Below the pieces are notes generated by a model, which saw nothing but the letters and a program-made list of their open reading frames with translations, did not search any database and was not told the origin of the DNA. Below are positions 25,253 through 38,200 of a stretch of 64,000 nucleotides of DNA, piece after piece; the first letter of the stretch is position 1; each line of letters opens with the position of its first letter. A program made the position numbers and the translations under genes. This DNA is from Apostichopus japonicus (lineage: Eukaryota > Echinodermata > Holothuroidea > Aspidochirotida > Stichopodidae), in assembly GCF_037975245.1 (NCBI RefSeq), contig NC_092572.1, positions 1,215,501 through 1,279,500 of the forward strand. The letters are read 5' to 3'.

Positions 25253-28200
25253 TTAAGTTAATAGCTATTAAATATTATTGAATGGCGGTTCATTTGATTC
25301 CTTTCTAGTCAAATAACAATTACCGTACTAATTGATAATTGCATGGTTTAGCCATTTATAAAGTTAAGTAGGTGTATGTAGGAAATTACAGAGTTGAAAG
25401 GCAATCCTGTAATAGTGTAGGTCTACTGTAATTCCGTACATGACACTTCCTCCACAGCCGTAATACGTATTCCACCATCACTCACAACCCTGACTCTATG
25501 ATCCTGTACGTTAAATTTGAGTGAAAACAATGATATAGCATATTAACTGTTTATCCCAAGAATAACCCTCATGTGTTGATCTGTTTATAGAATAAATCAA
25601 AGAAATAAATACACATGTAAAATTTGTTACCTACAATAACTGCATTAAAAATAAGGTATAATTCCAAAAAAAAATAAAAATGGTAGTTCATGGAATTGCA
25701 GGTTTCATTTCAAATGTTTGTTATATGACAACTATGACGTCACGACAAGCTTTTTCGCACACATTTCCAAGTTCAACTGACTACGTAATATATGATGTTG
25801 TCCATTAATCAATCAAAGTTATTGTTTATACTTTGATATCTTAGCTAAATGGTACTAATGATATCGGCCATATTCTCATGTTAAAAATGTTTTGTTGTTA
25901 TTTGTCATAAATCGTAGAGTAACTAGATCTTTTGTTTAGCTGTATATGGCATTGTCCCGTACAATTTTGTATTACATATTGATGCTTCTCTTATGATTTA
26001 GTTTTTTCAAACAACCCCCACTGCCTGCAGGGTCCTTCAGTCGTTAAAATAGTGTCAATAACATCTCACTTACCAACTGTATCTAACTAGGGCAGAATAT
26101 TCGAAACACTTATGTTTACGGCGTGATCGCAATCGATCGTAAAGCTAGCCTTTTTCTTCAGTTAACAAACTTGGTGGCGGAGTGAAACAAACAACGACGT
26201 TACACAACGACATGACAGTTAGGAGGAAATGTGCGACAATCTTTGTAAGCTCTCTCCCACACGCCCCACACACACATCTCACACACACGCACCTCTCACA
26301 AACGGCCACGTTGAATTACTTGCCACCCTTCTCTCCAACCTCAAAATGGAATCTTGGTCAAACTATTACTGTCTCACCACCATAGACCTTTCTGAACTTT
26401 CCACACAATACATTTCATGACAACTGTTGCCATGGTAAACGATAGAATTTCAATATCATGCAACAGCCTTACAACAATACCATATCCCTCGTGTACATTA
26501 CAGGTTGGGTGCACGGATTAATTAACTTCAGGCCTACCTTATAGCAAAATAGCGAACGAAAAATTTATCGTACTTACAAACTAAACATAACGTTAAATAA
26601 TGTTTTAATTGATCTTTTCCAAAGTATTATTTAACTTTACCGCCAAGCAGTCGTTCCTTTCAAAGCAATCTCCATAGGAAGAAGAATTGGCTCGAGGCGA
26701 TTTATTCAATCACATTAAATAATATTATTAAATTATTAAAAGTATTATTTATTAAATATTACTGTTGGGCATATTACACATATACTCCTTTCGGAAATTC
26801 GAGACGTAACGGAACAAAACGTTCGACAATGATCTTTTGTGAAATCGGTATTGCAATTATTAGTTGTAGACAATCCCATTCCAGTTTTTGTATAAGTCTG
26901 CCTCTGAAAGGTCATGCTATTATCGAGTTGTTACGATTAGAAATTTCGTTTCCTGCTATTATCTCTCTGCGGTAACAATGACCTCAAAGTGAAAGTCAAA
27001 GTGAAAGCTCTTGTATCGTTTATATGTTATTACTTAAATTATGCTTCAGTTCTATTATATTACTCTCTCAATACAACATAAGGGGAAATAATGAACTAAC
27101 ATTCTGAAGTCATTGCACTATACGATAATGATGTAAAAGTGTTTTAATCTTCCTACGAGAGAACAATACATCTCTGAAACACTGCGGATACACCCCCTCC
27201 CCACCACAAACCCAATATATATAGTGCTGAGATATATTCCAAGGTTTACAAGTGGAGTAATTGCCATTTATGTGTGCTTCAGATTGCTAAGAGGCAACCA
27301 GCTGAAAGTGTTGGAATCTCGGGAACTTTCTCGTTGTTGTCCCAGCTAACAATTTACACCATTGAAATACTTCATACACGTAAAGAGTTCTAAGTTATAC
27401 AGTTATAAAAGCAAATTTTACTTTTTAAGAAAGATGAATCGAACAGTCACTGCATTCGATCTTTAAGAGCTCAGCGGTATCGAAAGCGACGTTACTATGT
27501 CAATGCAGCCGGTACCGACAAAGAAAAACACCCACTCACTGATGCCGACCCAATAAAAGAAATATATAAAATCTCTCCGCCAAACTGGAAATTGAAAGGA
27601 AATTCTTTTCCATGCGTCCAGGGTGTCAAATATAAAGCATAATCACCAAAGGTCAAACAAAGGTTGGACTTGATGATTATGGTTTCACTTTTAAGGGTCA
27701 TATTACATTGCAACACTGAGGTTTAAAACAAGGAAGTTTGGGAATGTGCTATGCAAGTTAACCTTATTATCCATGGATTGGACTACCTCACAATTTATGT
27801 AGGCATTACATACTACACTGCTTTACTGATATACGGTGATAAATAAATATAAGGACATCGATTCTGAAACATTTGCAGTTCGTTTGAAGAAGTTGTAAAG
27901 GAAAGTCGAAAGTGAACGGTATGGCAGGTTTCCATAGTAGATGTGGTTAGATGTGTGTATTAGCGCTGTGAAAGTGCGACACGCGATCTTGTGATGCCCG
28001 CCTGTTGATATATTGCAACATTGTAAATCCATTCGTGGTACGTCGTCGGTTAATCGTTTATCATAGCATGCTCGTCAGAAACATACATGGTGTTTTATTC
28101 AGTATTCTCCTTAAACTATGCAAACAATGTCACTAAACGGATAAAGGGTTACCATTTCTCAAGATCTAAAATACACCTGTGTGACATAGTAAAAGCTTTC

Positions 28201-28750
28201 TCTTTGCCCACCAGAACTTTTACAATATTCTCGTAAAGGAAATATTGTTTCTCACATGGATGCTTTGGTTTCAAGGAGGCACATGTTATAAACATGTAAG
28301 CAATATTGGTGCCCCTCATAAATTATCGGTGCCCCTCCAACTCGGAGTAACTGCTTCCCAAGGGCCCACACATTTCTGTAAAGCCGTCTCCCCAACATTT
28401 CGGTCTTATCCATGCCAGCATGGTGAAAAATATTGACGGCTTGGCTTCGTGGGTAAGTGACTAACGTAAGATTGTACAACATTTGCAAACATGCTAGGAA
28501 TTCCAATTTTTTGTGCAAATTGAAAAACAAAGTTACAGCTGTGTAAGTTGCGGCTAAAATCCAGTGAGTTGTAATCCATTACAACTACATTTTTTCACAC
28601 AAAATTCGAGCTAATATGCTGCATCAAGTGTTTCTATATTTGAAAATGAAAATATTTTGACAATAAGATTAGGATTTTGTCGAAACCTGGTTGATATAAC
28701 GTAGGCACACTTGCGCGTGTCCTTGTTTTGCGTGTCATAAGAGTGCGCTA
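25253..28750. other. Noncoding stretch, no gene seen
   Basis: There are short frames only. A CA-rich patch lies at 26262-26300. Near 26986-27010 AAAGTGAAAGT and AAAGTGAAAGC stand 12 bp apart, an arrangement like interferon-regulatory-factor sites, but no gene is found beside it. Confidence 0.45.
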
Positions 28751-28754
28751 GTGA

Positions 28755-31430
28755 CATTTCTTCTTCTTCAGCCGTTGTCGATCCACTGCTGGATGAAGGC
28801 CTCAGCATGATATCCCCAACTCTCTCTCTCCCTTGCATGTGTGTACCAATTGGTTTCATTCCAGAATTTCTGTATTTCATCTCTCCATCTCTTCCTTTGC
28901 CTGCCTCTGTTCCTTTTCCCGCCAAGCGGTGTCCATACAGTGGTTAGCGTGCTCCATCTTCCATCTCCCCTTCTAGTGACATGGCCGGCCCATGTCCATT
29001 TACGATGTTTGATTACTTCCATTATATCCTGTACCTTTGTCTGTTCCCTTATCCACTTACTGGTTTTGTGATCTGTGTATGTTATGTTAAGCATACTCCT
29101 CTCCATGTTATGTTGTGCGGCTGCTAACTTTCTTTCCATTTTAATTGTTAGTGTCCATGTTTCTGATGCATATGTCATTGATGGGAGAATGCATTGGTCA
29201 TACACTTTCCTTTTTAAGCATAATGGTAGATTGCCCTTCATGATGTGGCTGTATCTGCCAAATGCTTGCCACCCTGCTTTGATCCTCCTCCTTATTTCAT
29301 TATCTTGATTCCTTTCGGTGAGAGTGAACCTTTGTCCCAGGTAAATGTATTCAGATGCATGTTCCAATTCTGTTCCATTAATGATGATTGGTTTGTGTTT
29401 AACTGATTGGTCTGCCATTACTTTGGTCTTCTTCGTATTCATTTTCAGTCCTCTTTTCCTGCTTGCTATGTCCAAGTCCTGTAGCATGCTCTCCATTTCG
29501 TTGAAGTTGTTAGCTATGATGACTATATCATCAGCAAAACGGAGGTGGTTGAACTTCTCCCCATTCACATTGATACCTTTATCTTCCCAATTGATGTCTT
29601 TGAAGATGTGTTCTAAGCATGCAGTAAAGAGCTTTGGAGATATGGTATCTCCCTGCCTCACTCCTTTCCTTATTGGTATTTTGTTGCTTTCTTTGTGTAA
29701 CTTAACAGTAATTGTGCTGCCAGTATAGATGTCTTTGATTACTTTGATGTAGTTAGGGTTGATGTCTTGCTCTTTCAGTGCCTCGAGAACTGCCCAGGTT
29801 TCAACGGAATCGAAAGCTTTCTCATAGTCTACGAAAGCGACACATACAGGTATATTGAACTCCTGACATTTTTCCTTCAGTTGGTTGAGGGTGTGAATGT
29901 GATCTATTGTTGAGAAATTTCTTCTGAATCCCGCCTGCTCCATTGGTTGGTTGTCGTCTAGAAGTCTTTCCAATCTGTTTGTCAGAATCTTTGTAAAAAG
30001 CTTGTATATATTGGATAGAAGGCTAATGGGCCGGTAGTTCTTCAAGTCCCTTTTGTCTCCTTTTTTGTGCAATATTATCATGTTGGCATCTTTCCACTTT
30101 TGAGGCACCTTCCCTTGGTGAAGACAAGCTGTGAAGAGCTTTGCCAGTTCCTTATCAACTGCATCCCCTGCTTCTTTTAGTGTGTCGATCATTATGTTGT
30201 CCTGTCCAGGGGCCTTGCCCCGTTTCATTTGGCTTAAAGCATATTCTACTTCCCAGCATTCAACTTTGGGTACTTCCTCCTGAGAATCATCTATGTCTCC
30301 GGTTTGCTGATTGCTTTGGTATAGTTCTTCATAAAATTTCTCTATTCTCCGCAGAATATCATCCTGGTCTGTTATTTCCTGCCAATTTGAGTCCAGAAGT
30401 TTAGTGATTTTCTTTGTTCCCTGGCCAAGCTTCTTGTTGGTTTTCTTAATACTCCTGTTGTTTTCTATTGTGTCATGTATCATTCTGGTGTTGTAGTTTC
30501 TGACATCCTCACGTATCTTCTTCCTGATAGTTTTGCAGGTTTCACTGTACTCTCTGTTGTCAGTACCTTGACTGTCCATATTCATCTGTCTACGTTTTTC
30601 AATCAGTTTCCTTGTGCTGTCTGATAGTTTGCTAATTCTGTCTTTGGGTTTCCTGCCTGCTACATTGAGTGCAGTTTATTGAATGATGTCTATTGTCTCT
30701 TGGTTCCATGTGTCTAGATCTTGCTCTCTCCACTCGTCGTTAAGTGTACCAAACTTGTTTGCTAGTTCCAGTTGGAATTCATGGTTTCTTTCTGTGAGTT
30801 TGTCTAGGTTAATGTTGCTATACTTTGGTCTAAGTAGCTTCTGTCTCTCTAACTTAGTGTTGATTGGAAACTTCCCAATTTTCATTCTGTGGTCGCTGCC
30901 TATGTTGACTTTGTTGAGAACATTTACGTCCTTGACAATGTTTAGATCTGATGAAAGAATGAAATCAATTTCATTCTTTGTCGCTCTGTCTGGACTTATC
31001 CAAGTCCACTTCCTGTTTGCTTTTTTCTTGAAAAATGTATTCAGGATTTTTAACTTGCTGCTGATGGCAAATTCGACTAGTCCGTCTCCCCTGTCATTGC
31101 GCTGTCCATATCCAAAATTTCCAATCACTGATTCTTCCCCATCTTCCTTCTTTCCGACCTTTGCATTTAGATCTGCCATCATTATAGTAAAGTGTGTCTT
31201 GTTGTTTTGAAGCAGTTCATTGATTTCCTCATACAGTTTATCTACCTCTTCATCATCATAACTGCTGGTGGGTGCATATACTTGAATGATTTTGAGCCAG
31301 CGCCCTTAAGACAGATCTTGTTTTTTAGTTCTATCAGGGTGTCCAACCACCCTCCTCACTAGTCTAGATGGAGATGACTAGTGGGGTTGCCGGTTTAGTC
31401 ACCGACGGCCCGACCCTGAAACAGGTAGTA
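28755..31430 (-). mobile_element. RTE-like LINE, nearly intact ORF
   Basis: One minus-strand frame runs from about 31300 to the stop near 28768, interrupted by a single TAA at 30676-30678. The N-terminal part is the end of an apurinic-type endonuclease (QVYAPTSSYDDEE, MADLNAKVG, NEIDFIL, SDHRM). The reverse transcriptase follows (GKAPGQDNI, NYRPISLLSNIYKLFTKIL, VAFVDYEKAFDSVE, GVRQGDTISPKLF, LRFADDIVII), then a C-terminal part (YDQCILPSMTYASETWTL, WTWAGHVTRR) typical of RTE-type elements. The first two-thirds of the endonuclease is missing, yet sequence at 31305-31430 looks like 5' UTR, which suggests an internal deletion. The 3' end has a GAA-type repeat after the stop. It is not expected to be autonomous. 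Confidence 0.85.
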
Positions 31431-31664
31431 CTGGCTTACAGGATACCAGTAGCAGGTAGTAGAAAATGACCTGACATTTGTATCGCTGCAAAGCGTATTG
31501 TTCTTTACAGGTGTGATATGACTTATATGTTTAAATGTCTGTGTCACATGTACCTACAGGGTTTACTTACAATGTACTCTGCAGTCAAGAACACTATGAA
31601 TATTCAATTGTAACACAAAAATCACTATATAAATAGTTATAATTTTCCATTTTTATTGAGGTCT

Positions 31665-33577
31665 GGATCCAGGGGCGTATCCAGGATTTTCTAACCCGGG
31701 GGCGCGAATTACTATCTAAGCGGAGCGCCACCATCGGTTGGCGCGGAGCGTACAAGAACATTTCTGGTTTTACCCCCCAGATCACCGGAAATGGCACTTC
31801 CCAATAGTTTTTTTTTTCCAATCCATAACTTTTGAAGGTTGTCACCAGTCGCACATCATGTTCGACCTCATTGCATGTCCTGTGGATCATTCATTGCTTT
31901 TGTAGGTGATTCTACGTCACGGCCCACAATACCCGACAGCCCCACTTTTCAAGGTTTTAAGCCCATTATTTTGTTCAGAATTTGAAAATTCACATTTCTC
32001 GTGAATAAACTCACTTCAAAACATACCCATAATGTTGCACAAAATTCAATCTATGGCCAATTAATATAGAAAAACCTCCTTCAACCCCTAACAGACTGGT
32101 CAAAATGACACGAGTAGAGGGAAGTATGATGAAGAATGTTGGTCAGGAAATTTTCGAAAATTCAGACACAGTTAATTTATTGGTGTAGAAATATTAAAAC
32201 CTCGTATAACGGCTATTATAAAACTTCGTTGAAGGAAATGAAAAATAGCAGATATTTCCGATATCAGATATTTCGAAACCGAACACTACACACATAGGCG
32301 TAGGAGGCGGGGCTGCAGCCCACCCCCCCCCCCTCTCCAACCAATTTTTCCCCCTGAAAATTCGGGCAATATGCTGAGAATTTTTCGGGCACCTCCTGAA
32401 AGTAAAATAAATAGCAATGATGCAGCTTAAGGAAATGAATAGTTAAAAAATTATCTCCTTGGTAATTAAAATAAAGTTCTAAGCTTGGCCGACTAATTCG
32501 CCATTACTACTGTAAAAAGAGCGTTTTGACATAATTGGATCTGTATGCTTTTTCTCCATCTACATAAGACATTTCGTTGTTTACATTAGCAACCGGCGGT
32601 ATACTGCGCAACTTTCACGGACCGTACGGCACACGATGCCATGCGATGTAGTGACCGATGCTTGCTTATATGATATTGACATTAACATGTTGAACGCGCG
32701 CGAAAAATTTTGGTTATATTTTTCGGGTAAGTCGTTACAGCCCCCAAATCCAATTTGGCTCCAACGCCTTTGACTACACACATAGGCAGTTTTGAGGCTG
32801 TTCATCCTGGAACATGCATTTTCATGATCACTGGTATGATGTGATATCTGCTCTTTGCTTTACAAATTCGAACAGGCGTGTAGCGAGTAATTAGCCAAGG
32901 GAGGGGCAAAGCCTGTAGGCAAACTATCTAAGCGCAGCGCCACCATGAGTTGGCACGAAGCGTACAAGAAAATTTTGGCCGAAAATGCCTCCCAGATCGC
33001 TGGAAATGACACTTCCCATGCCTTGTAAGTTGCATCTAATCATTGTCTATTTTGAAATTACTAGCGATATCATAAAGGCGGTCGCCTCCTTCCCGAAATG
33101 CGTCATGTTCCCCGACGACTCGGTCGACTCGGTCAAGACCAGCCACAGTTGGTTCCATAGCACAATTGTACAATTGTTTAAGGCGTCCATACACACACAC
33201 GCGTTATGATAGACCATATGTAGTATATATATAGAGGCATTAGTGAGAGAGGAAAAATGGAACGTCAAAAATGGAGCTGTTGGTGTAATGGGTAGGGTGA
33301 GGCCCACGTCCCCTCCGTAATCCTCGATCTGTCACTGGCTACCCTGTGTATATTATAGGGATCAGCGCTGTAATTATGACTGTTCCCCTTTCTCTTCCCG
33401 AGGTCTTCTGCTCCCTCTTTTTCTCCTTGTTCTCTCTTTCTTCTTTTTCTTTTCCCTTCCTCTCCTCCTTTTCTTCCCCCCCCCTCTTTTTCCCTTTTCT
33501 TCTCTTTTTTGCTCTCCTCTTATCCTTACCCGGGGGGCGCACGCCCCCAACGCCCCCCTGGATACGCGCCTGGGATC
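31665..33577. mobile_element. TIR-type nonautonomous element, copy beta, with GGATC target duplication
   Basis: The left end is CAGGGGCGTATCCAGG at 31670. The right end is CCTGGATACGCGCCTG, ending at 33572. These ends are inverted repeats with 15 of 16 matches. GGATC flanks both ends (31665-31669 and 33573-33577). The interior matches copy alpha, including the hairpins at 31725-31744 and 32937-32956, an internal GGCGTAGGAGGCGGGGC segment near 32300 and a long CT tract at about 33386-33525. No transposase frame is present. Confidence 0.75.
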
Positions 33578-34197
33578 GATTATACTTTAAAAGGTATATG
33601 TATTATAGCCATGTAAGCAGTGTACTTGCGATTATGATTTTTCGACCAAACCACCTTTGTCATAGTAAAAGAAAGCAGAAAGTTAAAGCTTATATTGCAC
33701 GCCTCTTGATGGAATTGGGAGGAAGTGGGAGTGGTAGGAGAGGGATAGGAAGTAGTAGGAAGGGCTAGGGAGGGTATATACAAACCTAAAAGGTAACCAA
33801 ACACCAAGGTTAATTCGCGGTGGGCAAATGAATTCCAAAATAGGAACTGCACGTCAGCTGGGCTTCTCCTGGGGGATGTGGTATTTAGGTTAAAGTATGA
33901 TCCCCGCAATGAGCAACATCATTCCAAACGGTAACCTCTTGAAACCAAGCTGTACTTTATGACCACCATTGCATGGTCATTAAAACAGGGATGGGTGACG
34001 TTTAATTGCTAGAAGATTCTGTCTGACACAAATTTCGGCTCCAAAAAAATTTCAAATACAAAATTATGTACACCCCAACGCTATCGCAAGAACATTTGGG
34101 CAACTTATTTTGAGATTGCATACACCATGAAAGAACTTCATTTTTCTTTTCTTAGATTGGTTAAATACCAATAGACCTGTGTTTGCTGCAGTATTGT

Positions 34198-34390
34198 AGT
34201 ACTCAAGAAGTGTTGAGTGTTTAGTTACCAAGTAGTACTCAGTACTAGCACGTGATCTAAAGTACTCAGACATTACAGTACTCGTACTCATCAGTGAAAA
34301 CTCATATTCGGATGCAAAAATACTCTTACTTGAACTCAATTTAAAGCATATGGTTCTCGATTATGATGAGTACTTAAATAGTACTTGAGA
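34198..34390. repeat. AGTACT-rich cluster
   Basis: The palindrome AGTACT occurs about seven times in under 200 bp, mostly as AGTACTC, with GAGTACT-type inverted words toward the right. A few more lie near 34870-34920. This looks like the subterminal part of a small DNA transposon, but I cannot define the ends. Confidence 0.5.
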
Positions 34391-35089
34391 GTACAAGATG
34401 AAAAGAGGGCTATGTTCTTTTGAAGTAATAACAAGAAGCCGCAGAATGTTCGATTATTTACATATGAATTACGGTATAGTTTTACTACATTACTTCTCTC
34501 ATGCACCTATACCCCAGCAGAATATAATTTACATGCCTACTAATACATTACACAATATACATGAGCGATGTTTGTCGAACAGTTGTTAGTACACACGTTT
34601 TAGCCAACAATCTTGCATCTTTTCCATTGACACCAGCAAATGTTTGATGATATTGACACCTTATGAATTTTGAGAGCAATATCAAGGTCCGAGCAATGTC
34701 GTCATATTAAATATTACATTATTTGACTACAAGGACTTCATAAGGGAGCAGAAGTTTCTAAAATATTACACAAAAAATACTACAAAAGTATCGCATGAAA
34801 AGAACACCTAGTTAGTATTCGGCTTCTAAAATGTTGAACTTAGACACTGTTACTCGTCACTCGGATCCTAAAGTGTAGTATGGTACTTGGTCGTGGGAAC
34901 CACAAACACTCGGAAGTACTCGATAATCACAGGCATGTCCTCATCCACCACTGGTTTAGTGTGCCTCAAATGTATGCCCATCTTGATGTTTTAATGCTGT
35001 GACTTTAATGGTAAGGGAATAAACCACAGAATCACCTGAATACTTCTGTAATTTCTGTAATTCTTAGGATGCAATATTTTTAGACTGTA

Positions 35090-35211
35090 ATATTTTTAAG
35101 CTGTAACATTGTTTAAGTTGTATCATTTTATGCGTTTCTGTGAAGCTGCTTTGAGATCATTCTTTTGATGTAAAGCGCTATATAAGAATAAACTATTATT
35201 ATTATTATTAC
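35090..35211 (+). mobile_element. 3' tail of a LINE or SINE
   Basis: The sequence GTAAAGCGCTATATAAGAAT followed by an (ATT)n tail is a 3' end seen in many animal LINE and SINE families. The upstream part is too diverged to name a family. Confidence 0.5.
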
Positions 35212-38200
35212 TTCTCAACAAGAATATAACCTCTGTGATTTTTGTAGCGAAACTTCCTGTTCTAATATGAATGTCTTTCATCAAACCACACGTTTTATTC
35301 AGGCTACTTCGTTTTAAAAAAAGTCAACGCATGGGCACCTTTTAAGAACATTTGTCTCGTTACTCGCAAAATGGGTACTTTTCAAATAATAAAAGGCCAC
35401 AATTTATTTACACTACTTTAAAAGGGGTACTACAAATATGCATGTTATGCAAATACCTGAAAATACACGCCTTTGAATGAATCAAACTTACACCATCGAC
35501 ATCCCACACACTAAGTTGTGGACAGAGAGATGTCAGTTGTGATTAAGTATTAGTAAACCAAAATGTAGTACATAAAACAATCAGAAACGTGTTGAGTTCC
35601 CTTAATATCTTATAAATAGTAACACTTCAAATACTATCAAACAAATTGAGTCTGTAACTGATATTGTGCCTGTGTACCAGTGCTTAACAAGCTGAAGGCC
35701 TAGACCTAAATGCACTATTCCTGGATCACGTAGATAATACTAATACCCCATTTATATCTCTCGTGAGCTATCTCTACTATGAGTTTCCTCACTATGGACC
35801 TATGCTCGAATTAAAAATTGGTCTTTCATGTAAAAGCTAGAGAGGGTTGTCATTTTAAAGAATCCAAGTAACAGAATCATGTTCCACGTAAAGAAGTAAG
35901 CTAATAACACAGATTCAGATTCGGATTTGTTTGAAATGATGTCATCATAATTTTTTTTGGCGATTTTATATTCAATACTGTTATGTGCGAAGCTGTAAGT
36001 TACCTCAGATGTCCCACTCTTTTGAAGAGTGAAGTGCTAGATCAGGTAGTGACAGAAACAAACCTTCATGTATATTCATTTGGTATTCTTCCTGAACTTT
36101 AAATAGTCCACGCAATGATGATAACGTTTGTATATAGCGACGCGTTTGTTTCTTTTAGACTTTAAATCCGATGACTCATAACGTACGTGGTGGCTTAACG
36201 TTTATACTTGGAATGAGGATTCATCATCGTTATCTTGTAGTGAGGGTCACTCTAAGCTGTTGTTAAGTACAGAATCTAGGTTTATATAATCCCACACCCT
36301 CCGCCTGACTAAAAGAGAAATGACATCCCGTTTCAGTTGTATTCGGTCTACATTACGTCTACATTAGTGTTTGGAAGATCTAACATGGACAGTTGCTCTG
36401 CAGTGGCTACTTTGTAATGTGACAGTCGCAATTTTCTGAACAGACTATATAAAACAACGGCGCCTATTGTTAATTTCTCGTCAACTTTATATTCAGATGA
36501 GTTCTATTGGCGCTTTCAAATAAGCTGACTCGTACAGATTGTCTACGACTTCTTACGTTATCGTGAGAATCGCTGTAAGATGACTCCGAACGTTATCGCG
36601 ATGTGGTCTTTTGTACCTTCATAACTTCATATACCTGTATTGCAAAACTATGTAATTCCAAAGTATCAATCAAGTATGTTCGATTGGAAATGTCAACGAC
36701 GCAGCTTTCCGTTAGTTGCGACGTAGTTTTTTAGAGTATAGATGAAAGGCTAAACAAAATAAAGTGAGCGATATATCGTTAGGTTAAAAAGAAGTAAGAT
36801 GTTATCGATAGAAAATCTTACATAGAAGAGTATTCTGAAAGAGAGAGGATCAAATAAAAGCCAATTCCTAGTACATGTTTATTCACAGAGTATATCTTAT
36901 ACAATTTAGCAATCTACATTCGAGTAAGTTAACGTTTTTTTTTATCGAAAACAAAGCCCACCCGACCATTAAAAGCATTGAGCAAGAATACAAGCGTCCA
37001 GCTACCCTTACTAGTAATAAAGTCTTAAGATGGCATATATATTTGTAGTTTTTGAATGTTCTCGAAGCAGTTTTGGCAAAATTACATGATTAAATCATTT
37101 GCATTTAAAATATTATCACACAAAGTTGATTCCTCATTTTTATGTCATTTAAAACTAATAAAGGTGATATTCATGTCGTGTCAAATACTGTTACACTCAG
37201 ATTAAAATAAAACAAATATTGAAAATTGGCAGATAAAAAGATAGAGCCAACTGTATTAAATTCTTAAAACAATGGAAAAACAAAACGATTAAAACAAATG
37301 TGTTAGATCTTCAAATAATGGAAAAAACACGATTTGTGGAAGCATGTGGTAAACACATTCGTACAACACCAGGGATAACAGCAATGTCACAATTCATAAT
37401 ATGTGAGATGTTTTTTGTAGCTACTGATAGAGTTAAGCTTAGCCTCAAGAAGAGGTTGCCGTCTTCTGATTTATTTCTCAAACACTTTTAGCATGCTTAA
37501 GAATGATTTAATTCATACATTTCTTGCATTCCGACACTTCATCAAGCAATGAATAGAAACCACACACACGCTGCATAACATAGATTAATAACACTTTCAG
37601 AATACGTTGATGAATGGCATATTAACTTGTTTAACTAAATAATACATGTTGTCTTACGAAGCAACCTGATCATCATACACACCACGATACTTCTGCGAGA
37701 GTTTTCGAGACACATTCGACCCTGTCAGTAATAATTACTTCATGGAGTACATAGTTACACTTCCTAAAATCAATTAACATCTGTTTCGTCTTCTTCATAT
37801 TAAGAAAGTTATTAAGAATATTAACACAATATTATTAGACGAAACAATGTATTTGAGCTTAATAAATGTTACCAAATATAAATTTCATTCATGAACTGCA
37901 TGTGTAGTCGACATAATGAATTTTAAAGGATTAAAACATTATTAAACGAAATAAAACTGGAATATGTAAGCCAATCAAGTGTTGGGACTCATCTATAAGA
38001 TAATGTAATACTCATCAAATGAAATTATTTTGATAGAAACAGGAAACATATAGGAACGTTCTACATTGCAGGAATTTGTTTGTCATAAAGAAAATATAAA
38101 AATAGCCATTCAATTGTTAGTGAGTTGGTTGGCACAATATTCCAGAACTTTTATTGAAAGTTGGTCTAGACCGGTCGCTTTCGAGACATTTAAAGTAAAA

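Noticed and set aside
25007-25261. Ser/Phe/Leu-rich frame that looks like a membrane protein
   Set aside because: It is the pyrimidine tract near the right end of the TIR element. The same frame recurs at 33346-33540.
26182-26420. His/Thr-rich frames
   Set aside because: They are produced by a CACA-rich patch and have no splice or domain context.
29075-29728. Plus-strand hydrophobic frames of 77 and 127 residues
   Set aside because: They are antisense shadows of the RTE-like reverse transcriptase.
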